This document shows positions 1 to 13,473 of a stretch of DNA of 64,000 nt, piece by piece. Numbering within the stretch: position 1 is the first letter of the stretch; the number at the start of each line of letters is the position of its first letter. A program made the translations under genes and the position numbers. The DNA is taken from the NCBI RefSeq assembly GCF_018139145.2, contig NC_059477.1, forward strand, positions 39,252,502 through 39,316,501, written 5' to 3'. This DNA is from Gymnogyps californianus (Eukaryota; Chordata; Aves; Accipitriformes; Cathartidae). The notes below the pieces were generated by a model. It saw nothing but the letters and a program-made list of their open reading frames with translations. It had not been told where the DNA came from and searched no databases.

Positions 1-2399
1 CCCTTATTTCAAGTTTAAAAATAAATTATGTCAAGATATTAATCAAAATTGACTCTGTTTAAAAAATGTTTTTCCTTTTACATCTTTCATGTTGGAGAAC
101 AATTAAAAATATTTTAAAATTCCAATGAGCTGTGAAGACAAACTCAGCACATTTTTATGTATGAATTTTCCAGAATCATATTCTCTGTCTTTTTTTTTCT
201 CCCCTCCCCACCATAGCATCTGCTAATGAGTGTGCAGACTCAGCACCATGCAGCATGCCAACTGGGAATGGATTGAGATATTCCAAGTGAAGAGACAGGC
301 ACAAAACTGCTGGGGGACCCTTAAAGTTTAATTAAAGAATGAAATTGGAACCAATGCTACAATTTTAAAGCAGTTTGTAGATTTCAGTAACACAGGAGTT
401 TGACTAAACATCTATGGCTAGATTTGGCAAAAGGCAAGATATTTCAGTAATCAGTAGCAAGACCTCTCTTCTAGAAATGAAAACAACCGAGATAATGACT
501 TGGGTAATCAAAAGTTCACCATTCAAGTGTAAAAAAATCTTTATAAGAGAGAAAAAAATTATTCCTCTATGGCTCTGAACAACACAAACTTATTTACAAT
601 TTGTCATTATTATTTCACAGTCTCAAGTGCTAAGCTTGAGCAGGAGGAAATTGAACAGGAATCAAAAATGTGTGGTGGTAAAATCATTAATATTTAAGAT
701 TTGAGAGGTCTGGCTAAGAACTTTATTCTAACTAAAAGAACATTCTTTTCAACTAAAAGCTGTGATTTTTTCCAACTCCTCACTTCTGAGCTAAGATAGC
801 ACTGGGTGTGCCACTCCTGTAGGCTTCACCAAGAGCCATCTCTCTGGATTGTCACATTATTTATTGTCTGGTTCCTTCTTAGAATTGTGGCAGTGAGCAA
901 GGTACTTAAGGAGTCTGGCTTTGTTAACATTGAAATGATTGGTTTTTTCCCACCTCGTTCTTTCTTTTTCCTGAAACAATATATAGGCTGGGCCTCTGCA
1001 ATCACGTGGGAGAGACCAGGGCAGCAGAGGGGGAGATGCTGTCCGAATATTCTCTTACTATGATCATAGTTAATAAAGCTTCTGTCTGACCTGTCCTAAA
1101 TTGTACTTGTGTTTTTACACACTTGGAGTCCCCAGATCTCTGACAGATACAAACGTATTTGCCCTCATGCTGTTCAAGTGTATTTCCAGTTCTATTGATG
1201 TCTTCTACTTTCCGGGAAGTACCTGAAGAAACCCAGCTTAATGATTTCTCTCTACACATTCCTTGTCTAAAGCATGCAAACTTTTATGGAGAGTCTCGCA
1301 AGTTCAGGAGGTACTTTCCAGGAGACACCATTGTGTCCAAGCACGAGTCACAGAAAACATCTGATTTTATACAGCAACTTTTATTTGGTTGTTTAACTTC
1401 TAGAATATCTAAGAAAACTTTTTTTTCAAGTACAAATGTATTATTAATATCAAAGGAAAAAAAAAATCACTATTATGTTGACATAGGAAAGATGAGTATT
1501 AGGAGGAAAGTATTCATGAATTTGCTTAATGGTCTCGCTGCTCCGGCTTTTGGATTAGGTTGTTCTCATGGTGGGATTAAGAGACATACATTGAAATAAA
1601 GGGCAGGAGTATCTGATGAATATTAACAAAACTCAGACAGCTCCAGGTATAAGCAATGATTACCCTGCTTGCTTTGCCTACACCAAAGCCCTAGAAAGCC
1701 AGGCTTACTGCTTCTGCCACACAAGGTGTCAAGGTTTATGCAGTATAAATTACCAATGAAGTCATAGCCAGACTGCATAAAATACACTAAGAAATGAAAC
1801 ATAGTAAAAGCTCCTGCAGTGCTATGTGTAGGATGACTGAAATGTTTTATTTATATGTCTCAATCATTAACCATGTTATTTTTTTCATATAGGTTAAATA
1901 AAAAATTGGAGAACAGCAACATTGGTTTATCTGTAGGTCAAGTTCTTTGCCAGGAACACTCACCTTGGTCAAGTCTATCTTTCTTCATCGATTTATCTTT
2001 CGTAATTTATTCGAGACAAAATAATTTATTTTGTTGCTTATAAAATTAATTTCTTAGTGTCCCATAAACATAATTCTTTTTGCATGAGATGAGTGTCTTC
2101 TCTGTTTTATGCACTGCATTACAAATTCAGTATAAATTTATAGTTACACATATGACAGTTCTCAGAGAAAAATTAAAATTTTACCTAAGAAGCAAAGAGC
2201 TGAAGAAGGACCATTTTCTGAAGTTATCTGAAAATATCCCCAATGTCACTGAAAACCTGGCTTTGATCTTTTGAGATATATAGAGTGAAGTCCTGGCTTG
2301 GCTGAGGGAGTTTTGCTATGGAATTCAAGGCTTCTCTTCATACACCCCTGCAAAATGATTAGCTATGTACTAAGATATAATAAGAATAATAAACCCTTA
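1..2399. other. Noncoding AT-rich DNA, no gene seen
   Basis: I see no coding exon, RNA gene or recognisable repeat here. The open frames (for example 1159-1599 + and 806-1063 +) show no known domain. They also lack the splice-site-bounded structure seen in KYNU downstream. The stretch is probably far-upstream intergenic DNA or part of a long 5' intron of KYNU. In mammals the upstream neighbour of KYNU is LRP1B, but no LRP1B exon was recognised. Confidence 0.6.
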
Positions 2400-2790
2400 G
2401 GCTAGTCTACATGGGGATGTTATTGGGGAAGGAGTGGAAAGATGAATGTAAAGAGCCTTTTCCGTCCCGGGGTGCCGAACTGCCCCTTTGCCACCTGCAG
2501 AACAGCTGAGAAGGGGGTGACACGATGCAAATCAGTTATCTCCCCGGCTACACCCTGCAGGAGGTACACGCTTCATCTTTGCTTTGTGCTTTCAGGGCCT
2601 TACTCCAGTTTTGGTTAATGCACAGGGATCAGAGCGGGCACTTCTACCCCGAGCCTCTTAATTTGCCTCATCCATCATAACCATGGAAAAGCAGCCGTTG
2701 TGCCCGTGCGGGGAGCTAGGCAAAGTTGCAACTGCACTTTAAATTCAGAACAGAGCTTGTTCTGCACTGACCTCCCCGTGTAGACAAGCC
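2400..2790. mobile_element. Non-autonomous DNA transposon relic (MITE-like) with terminal inverted repeats
   Basis: The left end (2400-2417, GGCTAGTCTACATGGGGA) is matched in reverse complement by the right end (2773-2790) at 16 of 18 positions. The 391 bp between the outer edges is more GC- and CpG-rich than its surroundings and has no transposase frame. Termini of the type GGCTTGTCTACAC look familiar to me from old sauropsid DNA-transposon repeats, but this is recollection, not a search. The target-site duplication is not clear: the left flank is cctta and the right flank ctttat. That leaves the superfamily open, and the copy looks old. An octamer ATGCAAAT lies inside at 2525-2532. Confidence 0.5.
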
Positions 2791-3064
2791 CTTTATGAGA
2801 TCATCTGCAGTTTTGATGATAATGGCGGCTTTATTTTCTTCTATTAGGCCTTGGGGTGCAAGAGCTATTGTAAATCCTCTTGCACTTGTGCATGCTATTT
2901 CTCTTTATTCCTATCCTAATTCACAATTCCTATCCCCTAGACCAAGATACTGATGTAAATAAGCTTTTTTATTTTCATTTTTCAAAGTTACAGCTCTACA
3001 CAGTATGACACAAAAAAATCCACACGCTTTCTTCTTTTTTAAGAAAAGTGTTTTTCTTGGGGGG

Positions 3065-3095
<31 letters not shown>

Positions 3096-3111
3096 CACGT
3101 GCGCGCGTGTG
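3065..3111. repeat. (GT)n microsatellite running into GC/CG alternation
   Basis: Purines and pyrimidines alternate without a break for 47 nt. The tract starts as GT dinucleotides, passes through a single TA step and ends in GCACGTGCGCGCGTGTG. It is a simple repeat with strong Z-DNA character. No gene is adjacent. Confidence 0.9.
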
Positions 3112-3194
3112 AGCTTTACCTAAGAAAGGTCAAATGCTCCCTCTCACTTTTGATTCATTTAATAGCAGGATGCTCTTTCTGGCCATCTGCTTAT

Positions 3195-3430
3195 TGTTGA
3201 ATTAATTGTCAATTAATTGTCTCTTAATTGAAGCATTTGTTTCCAATTTTCAAAGATTAGCAGGGTATTAAACAAGAGAGGTCAACATAATTTAGGAGAA
3301 TGTTTTAAATTTTGCGTATAGAAGCTGGGAATTGTAGCTTTCATTAAACATCACTCTGGTATAATTTGTGTCATTAAAAGTGGCAATTTCAGCCAATTAC
3401 TGCAGCTGTTTTGAGTTTACTTGCTTGAAT
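3195..3430. promoter_or_regulatory. Candidate conserved noncoding element with homeodomain-type sites
   Basis: A perfect tandem 11-mer AATTAATTGTC occupies 3200-3210 and 3211-3221 and is followed by a third TTAATTG core. About 180 bases further on are CATTAAA motifs, CCAATTAC and a CAGCTG E-box. This grouping resembles developmental enhancers, but AT-rich DNA produces TAAT cores by chance. No conservation data were available, so this is a weak call. Confidence 0.2.
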
Positions 3431-6400
3431 GATTCCTGATTCCAGGACTCAAGAAGAGCTGAACTGTCACTATTGCTTGCTGCTGCTATATCTGTTTAAA
3501 AATAGAATTAAACATATCAAGAAACCTATAAAAGTTATTATTTTTTTACTGGAAAATATAAGTCTTTAATAATAAAAACCAAACATACATTAATATCTGT
3601 TCATAAAGGCAGACACTTAGACTCTAATTAAGTGGCTTTTAAACTAAGCCAGATTTGTAAAAGAAAAAGGCTGATGGTGGTGGAAGCAAGACTCAAGCCC
3701 TAGCTCTGCACGAGGGCTGGCGAAATGGTCCCATATGCTTAAGGGTGATCTGTGGAGACCAGAATCCAGCACAGGGAGCACAAAGACCGATTGAGTTGTA
3801 TCAGGTGTAATTACACTGGGCAGATTATGAAAAACCTTTAAACGTACAGGAACTGAGCTCTGAAGTCTGAGTGGGACCATTAGATCTGAACCTCAGCACT
3901 GCACCAGCCATTGACTTTACCATCAGTTATTCAGGTGTGGAGCCCTGGAAGTCGGGTTTGACGGATGAATATTGTCCAGAAAGTACCTGATTAAGCCCAT
4001 GACAGCTCAGGACTGCCGATAGCCATCAGTTTAATGTTTTGCTTCTGTTTTACATTCCATTAAGTAATTTAAATGCTTAGATTGAATGAGGCCTTGGTCT
4101 CTTAGTGCATCTGCTTTATTAAATGGAAATGTTAGTTTTGGAAGATACATTTTTGAAACAACTATTGTGTTTTATTCCCCAGAAAGTTACATACTAAGGA
4201 AAAAAAATCATGCCTTAGATAAATTCAGTCTATAACTTTATTAACCAGTGATTCAGCAGGTTCTGGGGAGAATCTTTTCTTTTACATGTGGGATTTGATA
4301 TTACATGTCTTTTTGTACTGAGTAATTTTAAATAAATTTTAGTAAATTTGAAGCTGGGAAAGCAAAGCCTGTTCCCTCTAATTTGATGTTACTTTATTTA
4401 ACAGAACACTGCCTTCTCCTCAGATTTTGGGATGCAGACCAGAAGGGATTTGGTTTTCCCAGTATCAATGCCTAGACATCGGCGGTTGTGTATGTGAACT
4501 GATACAACCATCCATTTGACCACATTATACCCACTATCTAATCACAGAGAAAGATCTTCCAAAGGCCAAGCTAACAGAGTTTAGGAGATCTGAAATATCA
4601 GTGCCTGAGTAGATAACACTGATTGTTTAAAGAATACAGTATGCTCTGTCTTATTTGATAGAGAAGAAATTAAATTTGATTTTGATGTTTGCATGTACTC
4701 GGTCTGTACGAGGATGAATGTGTATTTGTCTGTCACCATGTGGGGAAACTCTATAATCTCCACCCTTACCCAGCCCAGACAGTCTTATTTGTCTCTTCTC
4801 AGACATATAAGATGCTATGTTCAGAATAGCCACAAGGCAAGCCAACTTATATCAGATAGACTGTGATTAGCGTATTTTACAAATAGATAAATAAGATATC
4901 AAGAAATGTAAAATGTTTTTTGGTGCTGCCCTTCCCCCTGTGGCATGAAGTCTTGTGGCTTTTCTCTGAGCTCTGCTGATTCATGGGACAGCCTGCAAAG
5001 GGCAGCTCTGAGACAGATGGTAGGATAAACGCAGTGGAAAAAAGGATCAGGTATTTGAAGCTGCTCAGGGTTGGGAATTTTAGCTTAAACCCTGAAGAAA
5101 TTAATCCAAAAGAAATGTAAGATGGGGATACATTATTTCTCTCGCTGGCTCTGCAGTTTGTCAGTAAATTGCCTTTATTTTGTGTGATAAATGTAAAGAA
5201 GAGGATGTTCAGGCGACAGTTGGATGTCAGGGAGTATCAGGGTCTGAATCAGAGTTTAAATGGGTCACAACTCCTTCTACTTACAGTAATTAACACACTG
5301 TATACATTCAGGGAGGAGCAAAGTGATAACACGTGTTACAAAAGCCCAAATTCCAGGCATGTTCTATAAACCAGGAGCAAAGATAAATCTGCTCTTTACT
5401 TGCATTTAGCGTAAACCACAGAATCCAACAAATCTTTCCTGACTAAGCCCATACTTAACAGCTGGGGACTTGTTCTCACTGGGTCACGCCTGCTGGCTTC
5501 AAATGATTTATTTTTGATTTACATAAGCATGAGTGGAAAGTATGGCCTGATTGCTTTTACTGAATACTGTTGTAGAGGTGCATTACAGTACAATAAAGAT
5601 AATTTAGTGGTTCTACACCAAGGTCTTTCCAAAAAAAAGTCATAATTTTGTTAACGGTACCTACACAAATTCACCAGAACAAAAGCACTGAAATAGAGGA
5701 TTTTTTTTTTTTTTAAATAATATGCTTTGTGGAGGTCCTCACCGAATGCTATGCAGAATAAACTTGCAGAGAAAGAAGAAGATTTAAAGTAAAATTTAAA
5801 AGGAATAAGACTGTATGGCTCAAAAATAAGGATTATGTAAACTGGAAAAACATACATTTTCTATTTGGTTGAACAGTCATAAAAAGTCTGTATTCATTTA
5901 TATATTTATTTATATAACGTGAAAATAATTTTAGATAGTATGCATCAAAGTTCAGGATAAGACTTCCACTACAGAAACTTTGGTTAATTCAATTCTCCAA
6001 TAACCTAATTATCAACGTTGTATATTTGCTTCTGGAATTTTTTCTCCCTGAATCCTTTTATAGCTGGGAATGACCTTTTTCAAATGCTTTCCAAGTAACA
6101 TTTTGGTACATTAAGAAATAGACTAGAATTAATCTTTAACCACAAAACCCGACATTCTCCCAAAAATATTGAGTTCACTGTCAAGATCAGTTCAGATGAG
6201 ATAGATAGGCTTAACTGCGTGCATTTCATTGACTAATTACAAAAATTAATAGGTTTGCTATGCAAAATCTAAAGAATTGGTTTGCACCCCATATACTAAA
6301 ACCCAGACAGTTGTCTATGTCAAGTCGTTGAAGACAGCAAACAAGACGAACATCAGCTCTTTTTCTTTTTTTACTTTTACAACTTTTTAATGTGGTCTGG

Positions 6401-8534
6401 TATGTTGAGATGCTGTTGTGTCAATAGATATAGCCCAGGGAATGCTCCAAATAACTACTCTCAGATGCTTTCATTAACTATGCATTCTTGCAAGCACATC
6501 TTTGCCCAAATTGCTCTTTTATATTTTCCTCAAATTGATATCAGCAATTTTCATCTTATTAGTGGAGCTTAAGTATGAACATAGTTTCTAACAAAGGCAA
6601 TTCCTGCAGGTACCCTAAATGTTCTAAATGTTTTAAAATATCATTGTTTTCCTTTGTAACTAACAGGTAAGGTCATTAATAAAGCCCTTACAGACTTTGA
6701 TTGATGAATCTCCACCATTCATTCCCTTATATCAAGCAAATTTCTGATGCCTAAATTTTTCTTCCGGCAAAACTTAATCTTTCATAAAAACAATGCCTAT
6801 CATCGCAGCTAGTTAAATGTTGCTTCTTCCTGACATCCCTTTGAATTGGCAAGCTGTTCAGCAAGACACAGAGCCACGTGGGGTGCCTTTACTTCGAATG
6901 TTTAGAACCTCATTGCATTTCTTGGTAAATTGAACACAAAAATTTGTGAGTTTTACCCTGGATGATATTAAATAGGTGTCTTATTCCCGCTGTGAGTGAA
7001 ACTCTTGCAGAAGAGAAAAATGTGGGATGTGTGATGTGCCGCCACAGTGTAAAAATTGTCTGGCTTGTGTTACAAATGGCTTTATCTGTTTCAAAGCCAT
7101 TGAAGAGAAAAATCATTTTAAATTATTGTGGAGTAATGTTCTAGCATATAAAATACGAGAAGTGTCAGCTACAGACCACTGAATGTAACAGGTGACTTGC
7201 TCTTGAGACATCTGTCAGTAATATTGGGGGAAAATGCTGTGTTGTCAGAAAGGACTTCAGTTTGAGTGACATAATACTGGCGGCCTCATGCTGACAAATC
7301 TAAAATGTCCTTGAAATTTATAAATATTATCAATGGCAAATTCCTATAAAAACTGTTACACTTGAAGGCATTCTATAAGAAATCTCATCTTGAAAGACAA
7401 ATAGATACTCATCACAGAAATAAAAATTAGTTCTTGAGTTGCTGAAAATAATCCTAACTTGATTGCCTTGGATATGTGTAAAAAACTTCAAATCCTTATT
7501 AATTTTAATGTTCTCAAACACATAGACTCGGTACATCGCATCACAGGCACTTTGCAAAGAGTGTCTTCACAATTTGGAAGCAGTCATGAGCCTGATCAAA
7601 GCAGGACAAAGAAATAAAAAATAACCAAGGGAGGACATTAAATTGAAATGAATAGATTTACACATAGAGATTAGCAGATCCACTGGCTTCATTTAATCAA
7701 AAAAAATTCGAAGTGTTTTTGAGATGTTTGCATTGATTTTCGTACCGCAGCTCCATATATAGTCATAAAGCATATATTACATACAAAATAACTCTATTGG
7801 CTAAGCAGTATTTTAATTGTAAGGTTAAACACTTCAGAATTAAGAAATGCCAAGTGTGTAATTGCCTGTGCAATTTTATCTTTGTTCTTTTGCATATCTG
7901 TCCTATAATAGCTCACCGAGGTGTTGCTGCGGGAGTAGTGGCAGCGGCCAGAGTGCGTACCTGGGTTGTGACAGTTCCCTTCCAGTCATGGGCACAGCGA
8001 AAAGCCGGTGTTGGCTCTGTTCAGTCTCTCAACAGCCCTTTTTGTCCCTCTTCACAGAAATGGGTTTTACACTTTTATGAAGACTCTTTTAAGCACAGCC
8101 ACGAGTTTATTTTCTGATTTGAAGTCCAACCTACATTAGAAAAACAGTTAACATTTCAGAGCTTATTCAGATCAAGAAAGAGAGGCATACTTGATAAAAT
8201 TTCAAATCTGAGATTTTTTCTTAATTCCAACATCTCAAGCAGTGGTGATAATATTTCCTTAGAGGTACTCTTATGTCTGATTTTTCAGCTTTCTGCTTTT
8301 GTATTCCTCCTGTTCAGGATATGCTCAGTCTTGGGAGTGAGGTAGCAATGTGATGCTGAGACCTATAGCTCTTCTGTGGATGCTCAGGTTCTGCTTTGGG
8401 AAGAACATTAAATTAGACAAAATTGTCAGGGTTCTTATCTTTTTCACCACTATTTTCTTGAAGAACTGTATACCCAACAAAGCTGCTGTCTGTGCTAGAG
8501 GTACATAAGAGGGTGTAGGCTCAAGGCATTTTGT
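3431..8534. other. Noncoding DNA, no gene seen
   Basis: The sequence is AT-rich with short T runs (for example near 5700) and scattered short open frames of 60-106 codons. These include two overlapping frames at 7797-8117 in a slightly GC-richer patch. None shows a recognisable domain or an acceptor/donor-bounded exon. I see no tRNA, rRNA or clear interspersed repeat. Confidence 0.6.
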
Positions 8535-8594
8535 TTGCTCCGGGCCTGGGGCTGCCGTACTGCTGCGAGCCGAGCCAGCCGCTCTTCTCGCTTG
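8535..8594 (+). other. CpG-dense patch ending in a strong splice-donor motif
   Basis: About six CpGs fall within 60 bp in otherwise CpG-poor AT-rich DNA. The patch ends in TTG|GTGAGT (GT at 8595-8596), a near-consensus donor on the + strand. This is what a small first exon of a transcript could look like, whether a lncRNA or a distal KYNU 5' exon. No TATA box, polyadenylation evidence or partner exon was identified, so the call is speculative. Confidence 0.15.
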
Positions 8595-11500
8595 GTGAGT
8601 GGTTTTATAATTCCTCACATCAGCTCATCTTGGAAACAGATGAGCATTAATGCTGGTTTAAGAAAGGGAGCAGAAGCGTGTAAGACAGCTCACAACACTT
8701 TAAATTCTCATGACACTCTGATGGAGCAGTGCTGTCGCTGTGACTTGTAGATGCAAATCAGCCGTAGGCTATGTTATACGTGGTGCAAGTACAAGGAAAA
8801 CGTGCTCTGTGTAAAATGTACTGTATAGAAATGCCCACACTACAAATGATAATTTTTCAGAGAAAGAAGTGGTATGGAAGCCTCCAACCACTTCCTGACG
8901 GACTCGCTGGCATTATGATTGAGTTTTCAGCAAAGATTTCAAAAAGACATATTTCTGATATTTTATTTAGTTAATAAGAAATGTTATCATAATTACCAGT
9001 GCCACAGCAATAAAAGCACTGCGTTGTAAAATAGCTCACCATCAGGAAATACCACCTATGAAATAAAGGCTGCATTAACAGTATAGCTACTTCCCGATGT
9101 CCAACTGATGTATCAGAGTATATGTAAGGCTCTGATTTAAATGTACGGATATTGTGTGTTTGTTTCTTCAGTCTCGTTATAAAGTTAAATTACTGTCAAA
9201 TTCATTTGGCTAGAGCCAAACAAGGGCAAACCTGAGAAACGGATTCCTTTTTTAGCTATTGTGATTGATCTTAAACTATGTTAAAGGAGGTGCCTCCGTT
9301 TCCTTCATTCGGAAGTAAAGGACCATGTTTCTATCACAGGATCACCCCTGTGCTACAGCATTGACTTCGTTTTTAAAGTCCACAGACAGAGAGGGTAACA
9401 GGAAAGAGGAGGCGTGAGACATCATAGATTTTTAGTTGAATCCTTTTTATCTCTACTGAGAGCCAGGCAAAGCAATTTGTTGAAAGGATTCAAAGACACT
9501 GAGAGGAGTATGGTTATTAGACGTGTTCAATAGCTGCTTTTTGAAACTCTACAAAAAGTTTCCACTAAGGAGAGCAGTCTCGCAGGTTCACTGTCTGAAC
9601 CAGCGAGAAGCGGAGGTGGGAGGAGAGTTACAGTACGTGTGTTAAAGCCGTCGCAGAGATGTTAGCCCTTCCTTTTTCAATTATCTGCCATGAAAAATGT
9701 CTGCTGGGAAGGCTGCATCATAATACGTGCATCTCTCTGGTTATGAATGACCTGCGTATCTTTGAGTATGAATTGCAGCACTTCTCCTCGCAGAAACCGA
9801 GGAAACAACTGAAAGCGAGGGATCTGACAACAGAACCTTTTGAATATTACTTTGCCAATGGGATTCTGACTGAGAGGAAAAACAAGAGTTTCTGGGCTCT
9901 GGAGAATCCAATTAACAGACATAGGCTCTTTTAAGGTCATGTTAAAACCTGATTCTGTCATATATAGGTTATGTTATACCTATACAAATATACTACATGT
10001 AAAATATGCATATATGCTTTGGAACATTGCAGCAAAAGATATATAATGTCAGCAAAGGCTTTTATTTTAATACAGAACAGCAAATGAATCCTAAAACAGT
10101 TGAAAATATTATTAAATATTTTTTCACTGCAATAAATAATGAGGTACTTCCTCTGAGGCTGCCTGGCAGCTAGTAGTATTTTTTTCTTTTTTTTTTTGGT
10201 TAATGTTAAGCCCAGTGAGTTCCCTTGTGCCAGAAAGATGGAGGGAAGGGAAAGCATCACCCAGGTGAAGCCCGGTGAATGTGATATTAATATAGCAGGA
10301 CTGATCTGGTCCTGCAATTTTATAAAGAAATGCATTGATGAAAAAAAGTGGCTATGCATAAAAAGTGATATAAAAAGTGATTGGTCTCACCAGTTAATAA
10401 GGAAAGGACACGGTTACTGTGATCTTTTATTTCACTATTATTTGCACGACTCACTTTGGGAAACACATATTGGAGGAATAAGTGAATATGTGTGCTTAAA
10501 AGGCACGTCAGATGGTAGTAAATGCCATGCTGCATTTTGTAAAATAATTTGTGGCTTATTTTTCCTGTATTGCTTTCTCTCCCTACACACTAAAAATTCT
10601 CCGATATTTTTTGGGGTCAGGGAAAGCATAACAGCATTTCTGTGAATCTGAAAACTTCTGTGCACGCTGGGATTGTATTATAAAGCAAAATGTGATGTAA
10701 ATGGCCCATACACGCTCAGTGAAAATCAGGGCGAACACTGTATCTCACTTTTCTGCTATCCTTTGGATCTTTTCTATTGTGCCCTGGTAATGCCAGAATA
10801 GCCCGTATAACCCCTTTTTTATACCTTTGTAATTGATGTCTTTTGTCTAATAAAAGCACTTCAGTAGAATATGTTACTTCTGAGAAAAATTAAATAACTT
10901 TTTTGATGCAGCTTGAAAAAAATCTCAGCATGTGTCTCAGACCTATTTCATACACCTCTTCGATACAAAAACAAAAGAACCGTGTGAGTAAGCTATGTTG
11001 CAGATATATTACTATTGTTCCTGCAGGGTAGGTGATTGTAATCTTTTATAGTAAATTTTAAAAAAATGAACTGCTCCAATAAATTTCATGTTTTACAATG
11101 AAGACACTCAACATGTTAATCTTTTATATGGTCATTGTCCAGAAGAAATATACACGGTGGATAGCTAAGACACCCCTGTAAGGCACTAGGGCAATATGCT
11201 TTCTATTTCAAATTAGGCTAGCCAAGTAGTTTTATTCTTTAAGGCTGCTGTAAAAGCTATCTAAATGAAAGATATTAAATGGTGAAGTTACATAAAGGTG
11301 TGTTTCATTAAAATGTTACTGGAAGGTGATTCTGTTTTTTAACTCTTAGTGTATTTCTGAAGGTATAGTATAAAGCTAGGGAATTTATACTGGCACTGAA
11401 CAAGCCTTGCATATTTATTGCTTAATTGGAGATAATTGGCCTGGCCATAGAAGTGTAGACCTTGCCATTCCAAGATCATGACATGTAAAGGTTAAGTATC

Positions 11501-13457
11501 ACTTCCAGTAAAATCTTCTCAGGGAATTTAAAAGTTGCAATACAAAGTTTGGTAAGACATCTAATTTTCTTGCTGACTGCAATTTTTCTATTTTTTAATT
11601 TAAGGTTAATATAGCACTTGAATTTATTTATAACATGTGTGCCCCGACCAAAAATGATTATTAAAGCACTTAATGTTACTTTAATAACTACATACATTTT
11701 TGGCATTTTTTTCTTAAATGGCTACTGAATTGTTAAAGCTATCTCAGTATAGCACAATTATTCTCAAATAGAATAGGACAATAAGGATATTCTTCTATGA
11801 AAACAGAAATAATAGGAAAAAAGTTTAATATATCCATCTGCAAATTAATCTGCTTATCGGACAAAGCAAATTGTGAAATAACCACTATTCAAGATCACTA
11901 TACTAAGAAATTCATAAATATTTATTTAGCATTGCTACCTCAAAACTATATACCATAATTTAATGGCAGTACTAGTATGATATAATTTATTTTGTGGGCT
12001 GCTGTAATAAACACTATGACTGAGTTAACTCTCAGCTGGGGCTAGATTGAACTTGGTTCCTGTAGGTAAGCTCTATCGAAAAACTAACATTGTATCTTCC
12101 AGTCATAGGTTTGCCATGGGGACACATTGGATTTTCTAGTGCTATACGTGCCACCCAGAAATGAAATATATTAACTTGTATCACATTTCTATTAGAAAAC
12201 AAGATTTTTAGGTATTTATGACTAAGCTGTAAAGCTTGTTTCTCAGTGAAATGCAGGGACTTTCATCTTATCTAACAAGTTTGCCTCTCTCATTTTCAGA
12301 CAGAACCAATTTGTTTTATTATATTGTGTGGTGTTTGCACTGTGGTTAATAGTTACAAACACAACATGAAAGATTGCACAAATCTTCATGTAATATGGAC
12401 ATCTATGCTACCGCAGATGAGGATGAATCAGGCTGCAAGTTTGCAGCTAGTTTGAACAGGTCCAAATATGTGTTAGCGTTGAATACATCATCCCTTCATC
12501 CCCTCTTCTGTCTGTGCAAAACTTCTAGGCGTCTCCCACATAAGCCAGCAGTCCTGCTTTTGAGTGACCTTATAGTGAGCTGGATCAGGAGCTGACATGG
12601 CTGAAAATTAAGATAAATTTAAAAAAAAACAAAAAAAAAGGTAAGAATGAAAATAATTTCTCAACCACGTGATTATCGGTGCTGGCACAGGAGAAGTGCT
12701 GGAAGTATGTGGCCAAGAGAGGTTCTTAAACCTTAATAAAACTGTGTGTTCAATTTTATTTCTTTGCCATAGCAAGGCCAAAAATTTCATTTCAAGGGAA
12801 ATGGGAAGAATTTGCACTATTTTCCCAATGGCATGTACTGTTCATCTTCAGTTTTCATCGTGTTATGAGCTGCCAGAGGTCATTTATAGCCACATGAATA
12901 ATTAGAAAATGTTCTTATGCAGGTGAATGTGTTCTCTGCTAATCACATTTGTCCTTCTGAAGTCAGAGGAAACAGTGGAGTAGAGAAAGTGATTTTCACA
13001 ACACACTGTTAATTAGCCCAGCATCTGATATCAGACTTTTAAAACTGAACACCCCTTATTACTGAGATGGTGTTAAAACATTGATTTTAAAATAAAACCT
13101 TCCATTTCTCTGCATATACATGTGGCTGTTGCCACCATGAGTATTCTCCCAGAATTCTTCCATTTCCTTAATTATTACTAGCGTTTTTATTCAGGACTCC
13201 TTTTCCTATGGACCCCGTGATGCCATTGCTTTGTGCGTGGGGTCACTGCTGATTCCTGACGGGAATCTGCCCCGCTGCAGGGCAATATCTTCTGCTGGAG
13301 AAGGAAACCTGGCTTTGTACCTCTGCTGTGCTGTGCGCTGAGCAGCCACTTCACCCCCGGCACAATCACGAATGGCATTGCCGTAGCTCTCAGTAGTTTC
13401 TGACTGATTTCATGAGTGGTGCTTGCTGTGGCACTGAGGTTTTTTTAGCTGTACATA

Positions 13458-13473
13458 TTTTTTTTTTTTTTTT
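13458..13473. repeat. Poly(T) run
   Basis: Sixteen consecutive T bases. It could be a simple repeat or a poly(A) trace of a minus-strand retroposon. No associated element body was recognised. Confidence 0.9.

Noticed and set aside
1159..1599. 146-codon plus-strand open frame
   Set aside because: Low-complexity, AT-rich and without a known domain. Length is within chance for 64 kb.
10196..10645. 149-codon plus-strand open frame
   Set aside because: No recognisable domain, equally long frames on the opposite strand, starts next to a poly(T) run, and no splice context.
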